Shown: positions 16,361 to 25,085, numbered from the stretch's first letter. The stretch is 64,000 bases of DNA from Muribaculaceae bacterium (GCA_910573745.1 CAJSYI010000002.1:62001-126000); one strand, 5' to 3'. Numbers and translations: made by a program. Notes: generated by a model from the sequence alone, not told the origin.

Positions 16361-17703
16361 ATGCGTTCCCGCCGGTTGACCGCGCCTCGGAAAGACAGCC
16401 ACAAAAGGAGCGAGGCAACAATGAGGGCCAGAGAGAAACTGTAATACACGCCTACGCTCCCGAACCCCAGCCAGTCGCCGAGGGCAAGCATCGACGGAAC
16501 GCCCACCAGGACATATGCGACTACCGCCACCCAGAGCAGGGGCTTGACGTCGCCGGTGCCGCGGAGCGCGTTGGCATAAGTGAGCTGAACCGCGTCGCCG
16601 TACTGATACAGTACCAGCGGCACTATGAGCAGGCGCGCCGCGCCGACCACGCCGACATCAGGCGTGAAAAGCCCTATCAGCCCCTTTCCGGCCAGGATGA
16701 AGACCGCAGAGGCCAAAGTGGCGAGCAGAAGGGTGATGTGGAGACCGGCGGACGCGCTGCGGCGTATGCCTTGGAAATCACTGATGCCCATAGCGTTGGC
16801 GATTCGTATAGAAGTTGCCACCCCAAAGCTGATATAAGTCATGAACCCGAGCTGCGCCATCGTATTGACCACCTGATAGGCGGCCAGCTGGAGCTTGCCG
16901 AACCATCCGCACACTATCGCGCCGAGAGTCCACAGGGCGCATTCGATGCCGTTCTGTATCATCACCGGATACGACGTCTCCCACACTTCGATGCGCCGCG
17001 GCGCCAGACTGCCGGCATCCTTGAAAGCATCGACATAAGGACGGTAGCGCATCTTGCCTCTGAACACAGCCACGATTATGCAGGCGGCCACGACGCGGGC
17101 GAAAAGCGTGCTTATGCCGGCACCGAGCAGCCCGAGCTCGGGGAAGCCCGCATGCCCGAAAATCAACACATAGTTACCTATGATGTTCAGCACATTGGCT
17201 GTCAATATTATCCACATGGGCATCTTCGTGGAATTAAGCGCGTTGGATGTCTGTTGGAAAGTGTTGAAGACCGACATCGGCACCAGGCTGCAAAGCACCG
17301 TAAGGTAATACGGCCTTACTATCGGCAGAAGCTCCGCGGGCTGTCCGAAACAGTCGAGGAAAAAATAAAGGCACCCCATGATGACGGTGAACACCGAGGC
17401 CACTGAGACGTTGACCTGAAGCCCGGCCTTCAGCGTCCTGCCCGCGCCCGAAGAGTCGCCGCGTCCGAAAAGCGCGCCGACAAGCGGAATCATGCCCGCC
17501 GCGAAGCCTATCATCATCACCGTAGCCACCACAAACAGGGAATTGACGAAAGCGGCGGCCGCAAGTTCGTCGGTGGAATGCGCGCCTACCATCATGGTAT
17601 CGGCAAAGCTCACCACTATGATTCCAGCCTGGGTAACGAGCACCGGCAGACCGAGACTCACAAGTTCCTTGTATTCGATTCTGTATTTCGACCAAATGTT
17701 CAT
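16333..17703 (-). CDS. MATE-family multidrug/sodium antiporter
   Basis: This 456-residue inner-membrane efflux protein has about twelve predicted helices and MATE-typical LVTQAGIIVVSFADTMMVG near the N-terminus and ANVLNIIGNYVLIFG in the middle. The ATG at 17703 (MNIWSKYRIEYKEL) is chosen because it follows a perfect promoter by about 50 nt; the longer open frame upstream is non-coding. The final residues IKRLFKNHC and the TAA are encoded by the terminal inverted repeat of a MITE, so the native C-terminus has been replaced. The core fold appears complete, so function may persist. Confidence 0.88.
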   Translation of the reverse strand: MNIWSKYRIEYKELVSLGLPVLVTQAGIIVVSFADTMMVGAHSTDELAAAAFVNSLFVVATVMMIGFAAGMIPLVGALFGRGDSSGAGRTLKAGLQVNVSVASVFTVIMGCLYFFLDCFGQPAELLPIVRPYYLTVLCSLVPMSVFNTFQQTSNALNSTKMPMWIILTANVLNIIGNYVLIFGHAGFPELGLLGAGISTLFARVVAACIIVAVFRGKMRYRPYVDAFKDAGSLAPRRIEVWETSYPVMIQNGIECALWTLGAIVCGWFGKLQLAAYQVVNTMAQLGFMTYISFGVATSIRIANAMGISDFQGIRRSASAGLHITLLLATLASAVFILAGKGLIGLFTPDVGVVGAARLLIVPLVLYQYGDAVQLTYANALRGTGDVKPLLWVAVVAYVLVGVPSMLALGDWLGFGSVGVYYSFSLALIVASLLLWLSFRGAVNRRERIKRLFKNHC

Positions 17704-17755
17704 TCCTGCTACGTTCTGCACAATCCTGTCTTTTTGACACGTCAAACAATGGCCT

Positions 17756-17787
17756 GCAAAGTTAGTCATTAATTCCCGTTCCGCAAA
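17756..17787 (-). promoter_or_regulatory. Promoter of the MATE gene
   Basis: On the minus strand TTTG (17787-17784) is followed after 19 nt by TAACTTTG (17764-17757), an exact Bacteroidota consensus. It is divergent from the promoter at 17855-17886. Confidence 0.8.
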
Positions 17788-17854
17788 AAAAGGGAATCCC
17801 ATTGGCCCGGAGTGCGGAGTTTTTACCACAATTTGGACGAAAAGAGACATTTTA

Positions 17855-17886
17855 TTTGGCGGTTCCGGCTGAAATGGCTACCTTTG
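17855..17886 (+). promoter_or_regulatory. Promoter of the steroid-reductase-like cluster
   Basis: TTTG (17855-17858), a 20-nt spacer and TACCTTTG (17879-17886) match the Bacteroidota consensus. The transcript would begin near 17892. Confidence 0.75.
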
Positions 17887-17903
17887 CCGTAAATGCGCAT
17901 AAT

Positions 17904-17925
17904 GGACGGCCACAAGAGGCCGTCC
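17904..17925 (+). promoter_or_regulatory. Hairpin in the 5' leader just before the reductase start
   Basis: GGACGGCC and GGCCGTCC form a perfect 8-bp stem with a 6-nt loop, ending 11 nt before the ATG at 17937. It would fold in the leader and could limit ribosome access or bind a regulator. No known riboswitch fits. Confidence 0.5.
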
Positions 17926-17936
17926 GACAACCGAAT

Positions 17937-18716
17937 ATGGACAACCTGTTCAATCCCGACATATACTGGAGCATCGTAGCCACCATGGCCTGCCTGGCCG
18001 TGGCCGTTTTCTTTGCCCTGCAACGCATCACGGCCGGCTACGGCATGATGTACGACCGCCGGTGGGGCCCCACCGTGGGCAACCGCCTGGGATGGGTGCT
18101 TATGGAAGCCCCTGTCTTCATCGCCATGCTGGCCTTGTGGATTCTCAGCCCACGCAAGGCAGAGGCGGCTCCCGCCGCAATGGCCCTCCTCTTCCTTCTG
18201 CATTATTTCCAGCGGTCTTTCATCTTCCCGATGCTCATCAGGGGGAAAAGCCGCATGCCGCTCGCGATAATAGCGATGGGCGTGGCCTTCAACCTCATCA
18301 ACGCCTATATGATAGGCGGATGGCTATTCTACGTCTCGCCGCCAGACACATATTCAAGCTCATGGCTCAGCAGCCCGCTCTTCATCGCAGGCACGGCCGT
18401 GTTCTTCGCAGGGATGGCCATAAACTGGCAGAGCGACCACATCGTGCGCAATCTGCGCAGACCGGGCGACACGCGCCATTACATCCCTCGCGGAGGAATG
18501 TACAGGTTCGTTACATCGGCCAACTATTTCGGAGAATTCACCGAATGGGCCGGCTTCGCCATCCTGACATGGAGCGTGGCCGGAGCCGTGTTCGCGCTAT
18601 GGACATTCGCCAACCTCGCCCCTCGCGCCATGCAGATTCATCGCCGATACCTTTCGGAATTCGGCGACGAGTACCGCAGCCTCAACCGCCGCTACATAAT
18701 CCCTTTCATCTACTGA
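17937..18716 (+). CDS. Steroid 5-alpha-reductase (SRD5A) family membrane enzyme
   Basis: This 259-residue polytopic protein resembles 3-oxo-5-alpha-steroid 4-dehydrogenases, which reduce the delta-4 bond of 3-oxo steroids with NADPH. The conserved C-terminal block is present: PRGGMYRFVTSANYFGEFTEW (about 190-210), NLAPRAMQIHRRYLSEFGDEY and a terminal IPFIY. The ATG at 17937 follows a promoter and leader hairpin; an earlier in-frame start is upstream of the promoter. An Old Yellow Enzyme and an SDR follow on the same strand. Known gut Bacteroidota clusters combining a 5-alpha-reductase, a 5-beta-reductase and a 3-beta-HSDH make isoallo-bile acids, so steroid or bile-acid transformation is likely, but the substrate is inferred. 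Confidence 0.82.
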   Translation: MDNLFNPDIYWSIVATMACLAVAVFFALQRITAGYGMMYDRRWGPTVGNRLGWVLMEAPVFIAMLALWILSPRKAEAAPAAMALLFLLHYFQRSFIFPMLIRGKSRMPLAIIAMGVAFNLINAYMIGGWLFYVSPPDTYSSSWLSSPLFIAGTAVFFAGMAINWQSDHIVRNLRRPGDTRHYIPRGGMYRFVTSANYFGEFTEWAGFAILTWSVAGAVFALWTFANLAPRAMQIHRRYLSEFGDEYRSLNRRYIIPFIY

Positions 18717-18786
18717 CCACCACACCCCCTGCCGTCATGTTCCGCACTGCCGGGGCAAGACGCAGCCGGACAAAAAACATACGAAA

Positions 18787-20013
18787 ATGAGACTCTTCAC
18801 TCCCGGCAGAATCGGCCCCGTCGAACTGCGAAACCGTTCCATACGCTCGGCCGCCTTTGAAGGCATGGGCAAGGACAACGGCCCTACCCGGATGCTCCGC
18901 GACTACCATCTCTCAGTGGCACGCGGCGGCGTGGGAATGACCACGCTCGCATACGCCGGAATATGCCGTTCCGCGCTCTCTTTCGACACACAGCTCTGGC
19001 TGCGCCCCGAAATCACGGCCCCGCTGCGGGAAATCACCGACGGCATACACGCCGCCGGCGCAAAGGCGTCGATCCAGATAGGACACTGCGGCAACATGAC
19101 CCACCGCTCCACTGCCGGAGGCACGCCCGTGGGGGCATCCACAGGCTTCAACCTGTACTCACCCACATTCGTGCGCGGCCTCCGCGAGGATGAACTGAAG
19201 GAAATAGCCAAAGCGTTCGGCGACGCGGTGAGGACGGCACGCGATGCAGGGTTCGACTGCGTGGAGGTGCATGCCGGACACGGCTACCTCATATCGCAGT
19301 TCCTGTCGCCCTACACCAACAGGCGGCGCGACCGCTTCGGAGGGACGCTCGACAACCGCATGGACTTCATGCGAATGTGCATGGGCGAAGTGATGGAGGC
19401 TGCCGGAAGCGACATCGGCGTCCTCGTGAAGACCAACATGCGCGACGGCTTCAAAGGCGGCCTCGAAATCGAAGACTGCCTCACCGTGGCGCGTGAACTC
19501 GAAAGCCTCGGCGCGCACGCGCTCGTGCTTTCCGGAGGATTCGTGAGCAAGGCCCCGATGTACGTCATGCGCGGCGAGATGCCCATATACGCCATGACGC
19601 ACTACATGAAGCAGCTATGGCTGAAATACGGCGTGAGGATGGCCGGGAGGATGATGATAAAGACTGAGCCTTACCGCGACCTCTATTTCCTCGACGACGC
19701 ATGCACATTCCGCCGCGAGCTGAAACTGCCCCTTGTCTACGTCGGAGGCGCGGTTGACGGCGAGGGCATAGAGAAAGTGCTGCGAGAAGGCTTCGACTTC
19801 GTGCAGATGGGGCGTGCGCTCCTGCGCGAACCCGACTTCGTCAACCGGCTCGCCGCCGACGCCGCCCACCGGTGCGACTGCGACCACGTGAACTACTGCA
19901 TAGCCCGCATGTATTCCAAAGAGATGCGGTGCCACAAAGACTGCCCCGGACTCCCGCGCCGGATCCAGAAAGAAATCTCAGGCATCAGGCGAAGGAATGG
20001 CATCAAAGACTGA
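18787..20013 (+). CDS. Old Yellow Enzyme family NADH:flavin oxidoreductase, possible steroid/bile-acid enoate reductase
   Basis: This 408-residue FMN-binding TIM barrel has motifs NRSIRSAAFEG near the N-terminus, IQIGHCGN, the catalytic-type VEVHAGHGYLISQFLSPYTN, RRDRFGGTLDNR and QMGRALLREPDFVN. The C-terminal cysteine-rich tail CDCDHVNYCIARMYSKEMRCHKDC resembles the tails of bacterial enoate reductases. It is single-domain, shorter than BaiCD, which adds Fe-S and NAD domains. It starts 70 nt after the SRD5A-like gene. Its last nine codons and stop lie in a 33-bp sequence repeated after the inserted yhcG gene, so before that insertion its end overlapped the SDR start. Confidence 0.85.
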   Translation: MRLFTPGRIGPVELRNRSIRSAAFEGMGKDNGPTRMLRDYHLSVARGGVGMTTLAYAGICRSALSFDTQLWLRPEITAPLREITDGIHAAGAKASIQIGHCGNMTHRSTAGGTPVGASTGFNLYSPTFVRGLREDELKEIAKAFGDAVRTARDAGFDCVEVHAGHGYLISQFLSPYTNRRRDRFGGTLDNRMDFMRMCMGEVMEAAGSDIGVLVKTNMRDGFKGGLEIEDCLTVARELESLGAHALVLSGGFVSKAPMYVMRGEMPIYAMTHYMKQLWLKYGVRMAGRMMIKTEPYRDLYFLDDACTFRRELKLPLVYVGGAVDGEGIEKVLREGFDFVQMGRALLREPDFVNRLAADAAHRCDCDHVNYCIARMYSKEMRCHKDCPGLPRRIQKEISGIRRRNGIKD

Positions 20014-20016
20014 CCT
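19984..20016 (+). repeat. 33-bp direct repeat, left copy, flanking the yhcG insertion
   Basis: A 33-nt sequence beginning ATCAGGCGAAGGAATGGC is identical to 21083-21115. It contains the last nine codons and stop of the Old Yellow Enzyme gene and an out-of-frame ATGGCATCAAAGACTGACCT that encodes the SDR N-terminus (MASKTDL). Confidence 0.93.
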
Positions 20017-20017
20017 T

Positions 20018-21082
20018 ATGGACTCACCACGTTTTGTAAGCAGAAACACATCATTGTCAGACGAGGAATATACAGAGTTTGTCATAAGAATAAAGGCACG
20101 CTATCGGCAATCCAGAATCAAGACAGCCGTAAAAATAAACACCGCTTTGCTGGAGTTCTATTGGGAGCTTGGCCGTGAAATATCAGCCTTGAGGGCGGCA
20201 GCCAAATGGGGAGCGGCATTTTTCGACAATCTCAGCCTCGACCTGAAACATGAGTTCCCGGCACAATCAGGATTCTCGGCGACAAACCTTAAATACGTCA
20301 GACGCTGGTATCTCTTTTATAACGCCCCCACAACAAATCGTCACCATGTTGGTGACGATTCTGATATGCCCGCTGATTTCGGACTTGTACCGTGGAGACA
20401 TCACATAGAGATATTCACACATTCAAAGTCCATTGAGGAGGCATTGTTCTATGTCGAAAAGACGATTGAGGAAAACTGGAGCCGCCGACAGCTCGAAGAC
20501 AACATAGAAAGCGACCTCTACCGTCATTCTGGAAAAGGCATCACCAACTTCTCGACAAAACTACCAACCGTCCAAGGACATCTGGCCCAATCTCTGCTCA
20601 AAGACCCGTACACATTCGATTTTGTCTCAGTCAATAAAGGTTACGATGAAATACAGCTTGAAAACGAGCTTATCAGGAACATTTCCAAATTCCTGCTTGA
20701 ATTGGGGCAAGGATTCGCGTTCGTAGGACGTCAGATGGAACTGAGGATGCCTGGAGGACAGACGTTCATCCCTGATATGATATTTTATCACATAAGGCTC
20801 AAGTGCTATGTGGTCATTGAACTCAAGACAGTGAAATTTGAACCCGAATTTGCAGGAAAGCTGAATTTCTATGTAACAGCCGTGGACAAGCTTCTTAAAG
20901 GAGACGACGACAATCCCACCATCGGTCTGCTTATTTGCAGATCCAAAGACCGGACTGTTGTGGAGTGGTCTTTCCAAGACATCCACAAACCCATAGGAGT
21001 GGCATCCTACGTTACCAAAGGGAACATGCTGCCGACCACCGACGCCATAAAGGAGGCAATAGGAATGGCATCAACCGATTAA
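20018..21082 (+). CDS. yhcG: DUF1016/YhcG-family PDDEXK nuclease, inserted gene
   Basis: This protein is 354 residues from the ATG at 20018. An in-frame ATG at 19997 adds MASKTDL, which is borrowed from the flanking repeat. The N-terminal DUF1016 region shows KARYRQSRIKTAVKINTALLEFYWELGREI. The C-terminal PD-(D/E)XK core is visible as FIPDMIFYHIRLKCYVVIELKT (PD at about residue 252, ELK near 269). YhcG proteins are linked to restriction and mobile islands; the precise role is unclear. Base composition is clearly less GC-rich than its neighbours. It splits a reductase cluster and is bracketed by 33-bp direct repeats, so it is a recent acquisition. Confidence 0.88.
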   Translation: MDSPRFVSRNTSLSDEEYTEFVIRIKARYRQSRIKTAVKINTALLEFYWELGREISALRAAAKWGAAFFDNLSLDLKHEFPAQSGFSATNLKYVRRWYLFYNAPTTNRHHVGDDSDMPADFGLVPWRHHIEIFTHSKSIEEALFYVEKTIEENWSRRQLEDNIESDLYRHSGKGITNFSTKLPTVQGHLAQSLLKDPYTFDFVSVNKGYDEIQLENELIRNISKFLLELGQGFAFVGRQMELRMPGGQTFIPDMIFYHIRLKCYVVIELKTVKFEPEFAGKLNFYVTAVDKLLKGDDDNPTIGLLICRSKDRTVVEWSFQDIHKPIGVASYVTKGNMLPTTDAIKEAIGMASTD

Positions 21083-21115
21083 ATCAGGCGAAGGAATGGC
21101 ATCAAAGACTGACCT
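21083..21115 (+). repeat. 33-bp direct repeat, right copy
   Basis: This is identical to 19984-20016, at a period of 1,099 bp. A third partial copy, 14 nt, lies at 21061-21074 inside the last codons of yhcG. The SDR start codon at 21096 is within this copy. Confidence 0.93.
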
Positions 21116-21908
21116 CAGAGGAATGACCGCGCTCGTGACGGGAGGCTCGTCGGGAATAGGGCTTGAATTCTGCCGCGCGCTCGCCAAGCGTGGAGCGGAC
21201 ATAGTGATGGTGAGCATACAGGAAAAGGAACTCGCCGAAAGCTGCCGCGCCCTCTCCGAGACATACGGAGTCAAGACGCACCACCTGCTGCTCGACCTTT
21301 CCCGGGACGACGCACCGCAGAAAACGGCTGCCTTCGTCGACGGGGAAGGACTCGAAATAGACATCCTGATCAACAACGCCGGAATATTCTCCTTCAACAC
21401 GCTCGCAGACACCCCCAAGCGGAAACTCGACTGTTTCATCGACCTCCACGTGCGTGCCGTAACCGGGCTGAGCCTGCTCTTCGCGGAAAGGATGGCACGG
21501 CGCGGCCATGGCTACATACTGAACATGAGTTCCATGTCGTGCTGGATGCCGATGCCGGGAATCGCGATGTATTCAGCCACCAAAGCCTACATAAGGGTCT
21601 TCACGCGCGCCCTCCACTATGAGATGCGCGACTGCGGCGTGGGCGTTACCGTGGCCTGCCCGGGCGGCATAGCCACCGACCTTTTCGGCCTGCCGGAGCC
21701 GTTGAAGCGACTTGCAGTCAGCATCCGCGTGCTCGACACGCCGGAAGCCTTCGCCCGCAAAGCCGTAGGAAAAATGCTGAAAAAGAAGAGGCAGTACATC
21801 AACGGCTGGCTCAACCGCTTCTCCATCTTCCTCATCGCCGTGACGCCCACTCCGGCCCGGATGCTCATCAAGCGGCGTATGCTCGACCGTGGCATCCGCC
21901 GCCCCTGA
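21096..21908 (+). CDS. Short-chain dehydrogenase/reductase, candidate hydroxysteroid dehydrogenase
   Basis: This 270-residue classical SDR carries the cofactor motif TGGSSGIG (15-22), NNAG (about 92-95), catalytic Ser in NMSSMSCW and the YSATK pair (about 159-163). A hydrophobic, basic C-terminal extension ends in RRMLDRGIRRP. SDRs of this type reduce or oxidise ketone/hydroxyl pairs. With the upstream SRD5A-like and Old Yellow Enzyme genes it would complete a 3-oxo-delta-4 steroid to reduced 3-hydroxy steroid route; stereochemistry cannot be read from sequence. Before the yhcG insertion its ATG overlapped the upstream stop codon. Confidence 0.85.
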   Translation: MASKTDLRGMTALVTGGSSGIGLEFCRALAKRGADIVMVSIQEKELAESCRALSETYGVKTHHLLLDLSRDDAPQKTAAFVDGEGLEIDILINNAGIFSFNTLADTPKRKLDCFIDLHVRAVTGLSLLFAERMARRGHGYILNMSSMSCWMPMPGIAMYSATKAYIRVFTRALHYEMRDCGVGVTVACPGGIATDLFGLPEPLKRLAVSIRVLDTPEAFARKAVGKMLKKKRQYINGWLNRFSIFLIAVTPTPARMLIKRRMLDRGIRRP

Positions 21909-22069
21909 CACCCTCACTGCAACCAAGAGCCTGTCGCGCAGTTTCTGTTTTTTTCGCCAAGACAGTTCACAAAATGCCTCGGGAAAACGTTATGTTGGTA
22001 AGGCTATGACGGCAAGAGCGCGCACTGCGCCTCTTCCACGCAGCCGACCACTATAAGTTTTTGAGAGTC

Positions 22070-23050
22070 ATGACAAGCATAAAATCAATAGGCATCCTCA
22101 CTTCCGGCGGCGACGCGCCGGGCATGAACGCGGCGGTACGCGCGGTAACCCGCGCAGGCATCTTCGCAGGCTTCCGCGTCTACGGCATCTACAGAGGCTA
22201 CCGCGGCCTCATCACCGATGAAATCGAGGAGTTCTCCACGCAAAACGTCAGCAACATCATACAGCGCGGCGGCACCATACTCAAGACCGCACGCTGCAAG
22301 GAGTTCACCACTCCGGAAGGGCGGCAGTGCGCCTACGACGTGCTGCGCCGCCACGGGATAGACGCCCTCGTGGTGATAGGCGGCGACGGCTCGCTCACCG
22401 GGGCGCGAATCTTCGGCAATGAGTTCTCCTTTCCGATCATCGGACTTCCGGGAACCATCGACAACGACCTTTTCGGCACGGACTCCACCATAGGCTACGA
22501 CACCGCGCTCAACACGATAATGGAATGCGTAGACAAGATACGCGACACGGCGACGAGCCACGAACGCCTGTTCTTCATCGAGGTGATGGGGCGCGACGCC
22601 GGTTTCCTCGCCCTCAACGGCGCAATAGCCTCAGGAGCCGAGGCGGCCATCATACCGGAAATCTCAACGCAGACCGACCAGCTCTCTGAGCTGATAAAGA
22701 ACGGCTTCCGGAAGTCCAAGAACTCGTCGATAGTGCTTGTGGCCGAGTCGCCGGTCACGGGAGGTGCGATGGGACTCGCGCAGCGCGTGAAGGAGGAGTA
22801 TCCCGAATATGACGTACGTGTTACGATTCTCGGGCACCTGCAGCGGGGCGGCTCGCCTACGGCCTACGACCGCATCCTGGCTTCACGGCTCGGCGCGGCG
22901 GCCATCGACGCGCTTCTCGACGACCAGCGCAACGTGATGATCGGCGTGAAGAACGAGGAGGTTGTCTACGTGCCGTTCACCAAGGCCATCAAGAACGACA
23001 AGCCCATCAACCAAGAGCTTCTTTCCACGCTCCGCAGGCTTTCCATTTAA
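22070..23050 (+). CDS. pfkA: 6-phosphofructokinase
   Basis: This 326-residue ATP-type phosphofructokinase commits fructose 6-phosphate to glycolysis. Motifs are [17 protein letters not shown] at the N-terminus, [22 protein letters not shown] (catalytic Asp), MGRDAGFLA and [12 protein letters not shown]. The ATG at 22070 is preferred over a TTG at 22061. GGDGS, with Gly-Asp-Gly, fits ATP- rather than PPi-dependent enzymes. The 160-nt gap upstream shows no clear promoter. Confidence 0.95.
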   Translation: MTSIKSIGILTSGGDAPGMNAAVRAVTRAGIFAGFRVYGIYRGYRGLITDEIEEFSTQNVSNIIQRGGTILKTARCKEFTTPEGRQCAYDVLRRHGIDALVVIGGDGSLTGARIFGNEFSFPIIGLPGTIDNDLFGTDSTIGYDTALNTIMECVDKIRDTATSHERLFFIEVMGRDAGFLALNGAIASGAEAAIIPEISTQTDQLSELIKNGFRKSKNSSIVLVAESPVTGGAMGLAQRVKEEYPEYDVRVTILGHLQRGGSPTAYDRILASRLGAAAIDALLDDQRNVMIGVKNEEVVYVPFTKAIKNDKPINQELLSTLRRLSI

Positions 23051-23065
23051 GTGCGTTTCAGGCAA

Positions 23066-23878
23066 ATGGCTCAATGCATGGAGGGACATTACGGTTTCAT
23101 GGACAGGCTCAGGAAATCCGAGGCGTTGCTGAGCACTTTTGGCAGGATTGTGGTCATGATCCTGTCAATCGCCCTGATAGTGTTCATCTCATACGACACG
23201 TTCAAGGGGATAAACTTCCTCGAGAGCCGCGTGTACATGGACTTCCAGTTCTGGGTGTGCATAGTGTTCCTCACCGATTTCTTCCTCCAGCTCGCCGTGG
23301 CCCCGGACAAGAAACGCTATCTCAAAGGGCGTTGGTTCTTCTTCGTCATCTCAGTGCCGTACCTCAACCTGATCGGGACGTCAGGGATAGACTTCAGCCC
23401 CGAAGCACTCTACTTCATACGTTTCATACCGCTTGTGCGCGGCGCATACGCGTTCACGTTCGTGGTGGGGTTCGTCTCCACCAACCGGGCATTCTCGCTC
23501 CTGACCCAATATGCGGTGATTTTCGTGAGCATACTCTATTTCTCGTCGCTCATATTCTACTACGAGGAGAAAGACGTCAATTCCAATGTGCTGACTTATT
23601 GGGATGCCCTTTACTGGGCATGCATGGACTGCACCACCGTGGGTTCTTACATCAGCGCGGTAACGGTGATAGGAAAGATCCTGGGCGCAGTGCTGCCACT
23701 GCTGGGCATGATGGTGATTCCGCTCTTCACCGTATTCATAACCACAAAGGTGAAGGAATACAACAAGCGCATCAGCAACCGGGAAGAGAACCTTGAAGCC
23801 GAACTGCGACGCGACTTCCCTGAAAAGCAGGATTCGGGAAAACCGCCGGCCACACCCGACTCCAAAACACAACTTTGA
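23066..23878 (+). CDS. Voltage-gated-like ion channel with non-canonical selectivity filter
   Basis: This 270-residue membrane protein has a six-helix channel layout: helices at about 26-43, 58-77, 89-103, an S4-like segment with RFIPLVRG at 119-126, helix 146-166, a pore loop and a last helix 203-225. The filter reads CTTVGSYIS (about 189-197) where potassium channels have TVGYGD, so ion selectivity may differ. The C-terminus is charged and disordered. The start at 23066 is one of several closely spaced Met codons; a GTG at 23051 is also possible. It follows pfkA by 15 nt and may be cotranscribed. Confidence 0.72.
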   Translation: MAQCMEGHYGFMDRLRKSEALLSTFGRIVVMILSIALIVFISYDTFKGINFLESRVYMDFQFWVCIVFLTDFFLQLAVAPDKKRYLKGRWFFFVISVPYLNLIGTSGIDFSPEALYFIRFIPLVRGAYAFTFVVGFVSTNRAFSLLTQYAVIFVSILYFSSLIFYYEEKDVNSNVLTYWDALYWACMDCTTVGSYISAVTVIGKILGAVLPLLGMMVIPLFTVFITTKVKEYNKRISNREENLEAELRRDFPEKQDSGKPPATPDSKTQL

Positions 23879-23943
23879 CACGGCGACATTGTTGTAACAT
23901 ATACGGGCATCTGCAAGTCAAAACGAGAATAGTCAGTGATAAA

Positions 23944-23975
23944 TTTGGCCGCGTGGATAAAAGTCTGTATTTTTG
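23944..23975 (+). promoter_or_regulatory. Promoter of fbaA
   Basis: TTTG (23944-23947), 20 nt, TATTTTTG (23968-23975). Leader of about 40 nt to the ATG at 24024. Confidence 0.78.
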
Positions 23976-24023
23976 CAAAATAATAAAAAAACGACCCGGA
24001 ATCCTATCTAAAAAACATATATT

Positions 24024-25025
24024 ATGGTAGACTACAAATCACTTGGCTTGGTCAACTCCCGCGAGATGTTTGCCAAAGCCGTACATGGCGGCTATGCCAT
24101 CCCCGCGTTCAACTTCAACAACATGGAGCAGCTCCAGGCCATCATCAAGGCTTCGGCCGAGACCAAATCGCCTGTAATCCTCCAGGTGTCGAAGGGCGCG
24201 CGCAACTATGCCAACCCGATCCTCCTCCGCTATATGGCTCAAGGGGCTGTAGAATATGCCAAATCGCTTGGCTGGGAGCATCCGCAAATCGTGCTTCACC
24301 TTGACCACGGCGACAGCTTCGAGGTGTGCAAGGACTGCGTGGACAACGGATTTTCGTCCGTGATGATCGACGGCAGCCACCTGCCCTTCGAGGAAAACGT
24401 GGCCCTGACGAAGAAGGTTGTGGACTATGCCCACAAGTTCGACGTTACGGTGGAAGGCGAACTCGGCGTTCTCGCCGGAGTGGAAGACGAGGTAAGCTCC
24501 GACCACCACACCTACACCGACCCTGAAGAGGTGATAGAATTCGTAACGCGCACGGGCGTCGATTCACTCGCCATCTCGATCGGCACGAGCCACGGGGCAT
24601 ACAAGTTCACCCCCGCCCAGTGCACGCGCGACCCAAAGACCGGACTTCTCGTGCCGCCGCCGTTGGCATTCAACGTGCTTGAGGCCGTAGAGGCCAAGCT
24701 CCCCGACTTCCCCATCGTGCTCCACGGCTCATCTTCGGTGCCGCAGGAATACGTGAAGATGATCGACGAATTCGGAGGCAACCTTCCCGACGCCATCGGC
24801 ATCCCCGAAGACGAGCTCCGCAAGGCCGCGAAGATGGACGTATGCAAAATCAACATCGACTCAGACTCGCGCCTGGCAATGACGGCCGCAGTCCGCAAGG
24901 TGATGCACGACCATCCGGAGGAGTTCGACCCCCGCAAATACCTCGGCCCGGCCCGCGAAGAGATGGTGAAGCTCTACAAGCACAAAATCATCAACGTGCT
25001 CGGCTCGGAAGGCAAGGCAAAATAA
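24024..25025 (+). CDS. fbaA: Class II fructose-bisphosphate aldolase
   Basis: This 333-residue zinc-dependent aldolase interconverts fructose 1,6-bisphosphate with two triose phosphates. Motifs are AIPAFNFNNMEQLQAII, VLHLDHGDSFE (zinc His), the metal-ligand region VEGELGVLAGVEDEV, SIGTSHGAYKF, LHGSSSVPQEY and INIDSDSRLAMTAAVR. A clear upstream promoter and a strong terminator suggest it is transcribed alone. It lies one gene away from pfkA, so two glycolytic steps are neighbours. Confidence 0.95.
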   Translation: MVDYKSLGLVNSREMFAKAVHGGYAIPAFNFNNMEQLQAIIKASAETKSPVILQVSKGARNYANPILLRYMAQGAVEYAKSLGWEHPQIVLHLDHGDSFEVCKDCVDNGFSSVMIDGSHLPFEENVALTKKVVDYAHKFDVTVEGELGVLAGVEDEVSSDHHTYTDPEEVIEFVTRTGVDSLAISIGTSHGAYKFTPAQCTRDPKTGLLVPPPLAFNVLEAVEAKLPDFPIVLHGSSSVPQEYVKMIDEFGGNLPDAIGIPEDELRKAAKMDVCKINIDSDSRLAMTAAVRKVMHDHPEEFDPRKYLGPAREEMVKLYKHKIINVLGSEGKAK

Positions 25026-25052
25026 AAACGCTTTTTACGACAAGACATAACA

Positions 25053-25085
25053 ATACGGCCGGGATATCAGAACCCCCGGCCGTAT
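25053..25085 (+). terminator. Rho-independent terminator of fbaA
   Basis: ATACGGCCGGG (25053-25063) pairs with CCCGGCCGTAT (25075-25085), an 11-bp perfect stem, followed by TATTATG. Confidence 0.8.

Noticed and set aside
17802-17936. 45-residue extension of the SRD5A-like protein
   Set aside because: It would start upstream of the mapped promoter motif and span the leader hairpin.
19997-20017. MASKTDL as a genuine N-terminus of YhcG
   Set aside because: These codons belong to the flanking 33-bp repeat and encode the SDR start; the family N-terminus aligns from the ATG at 20018.
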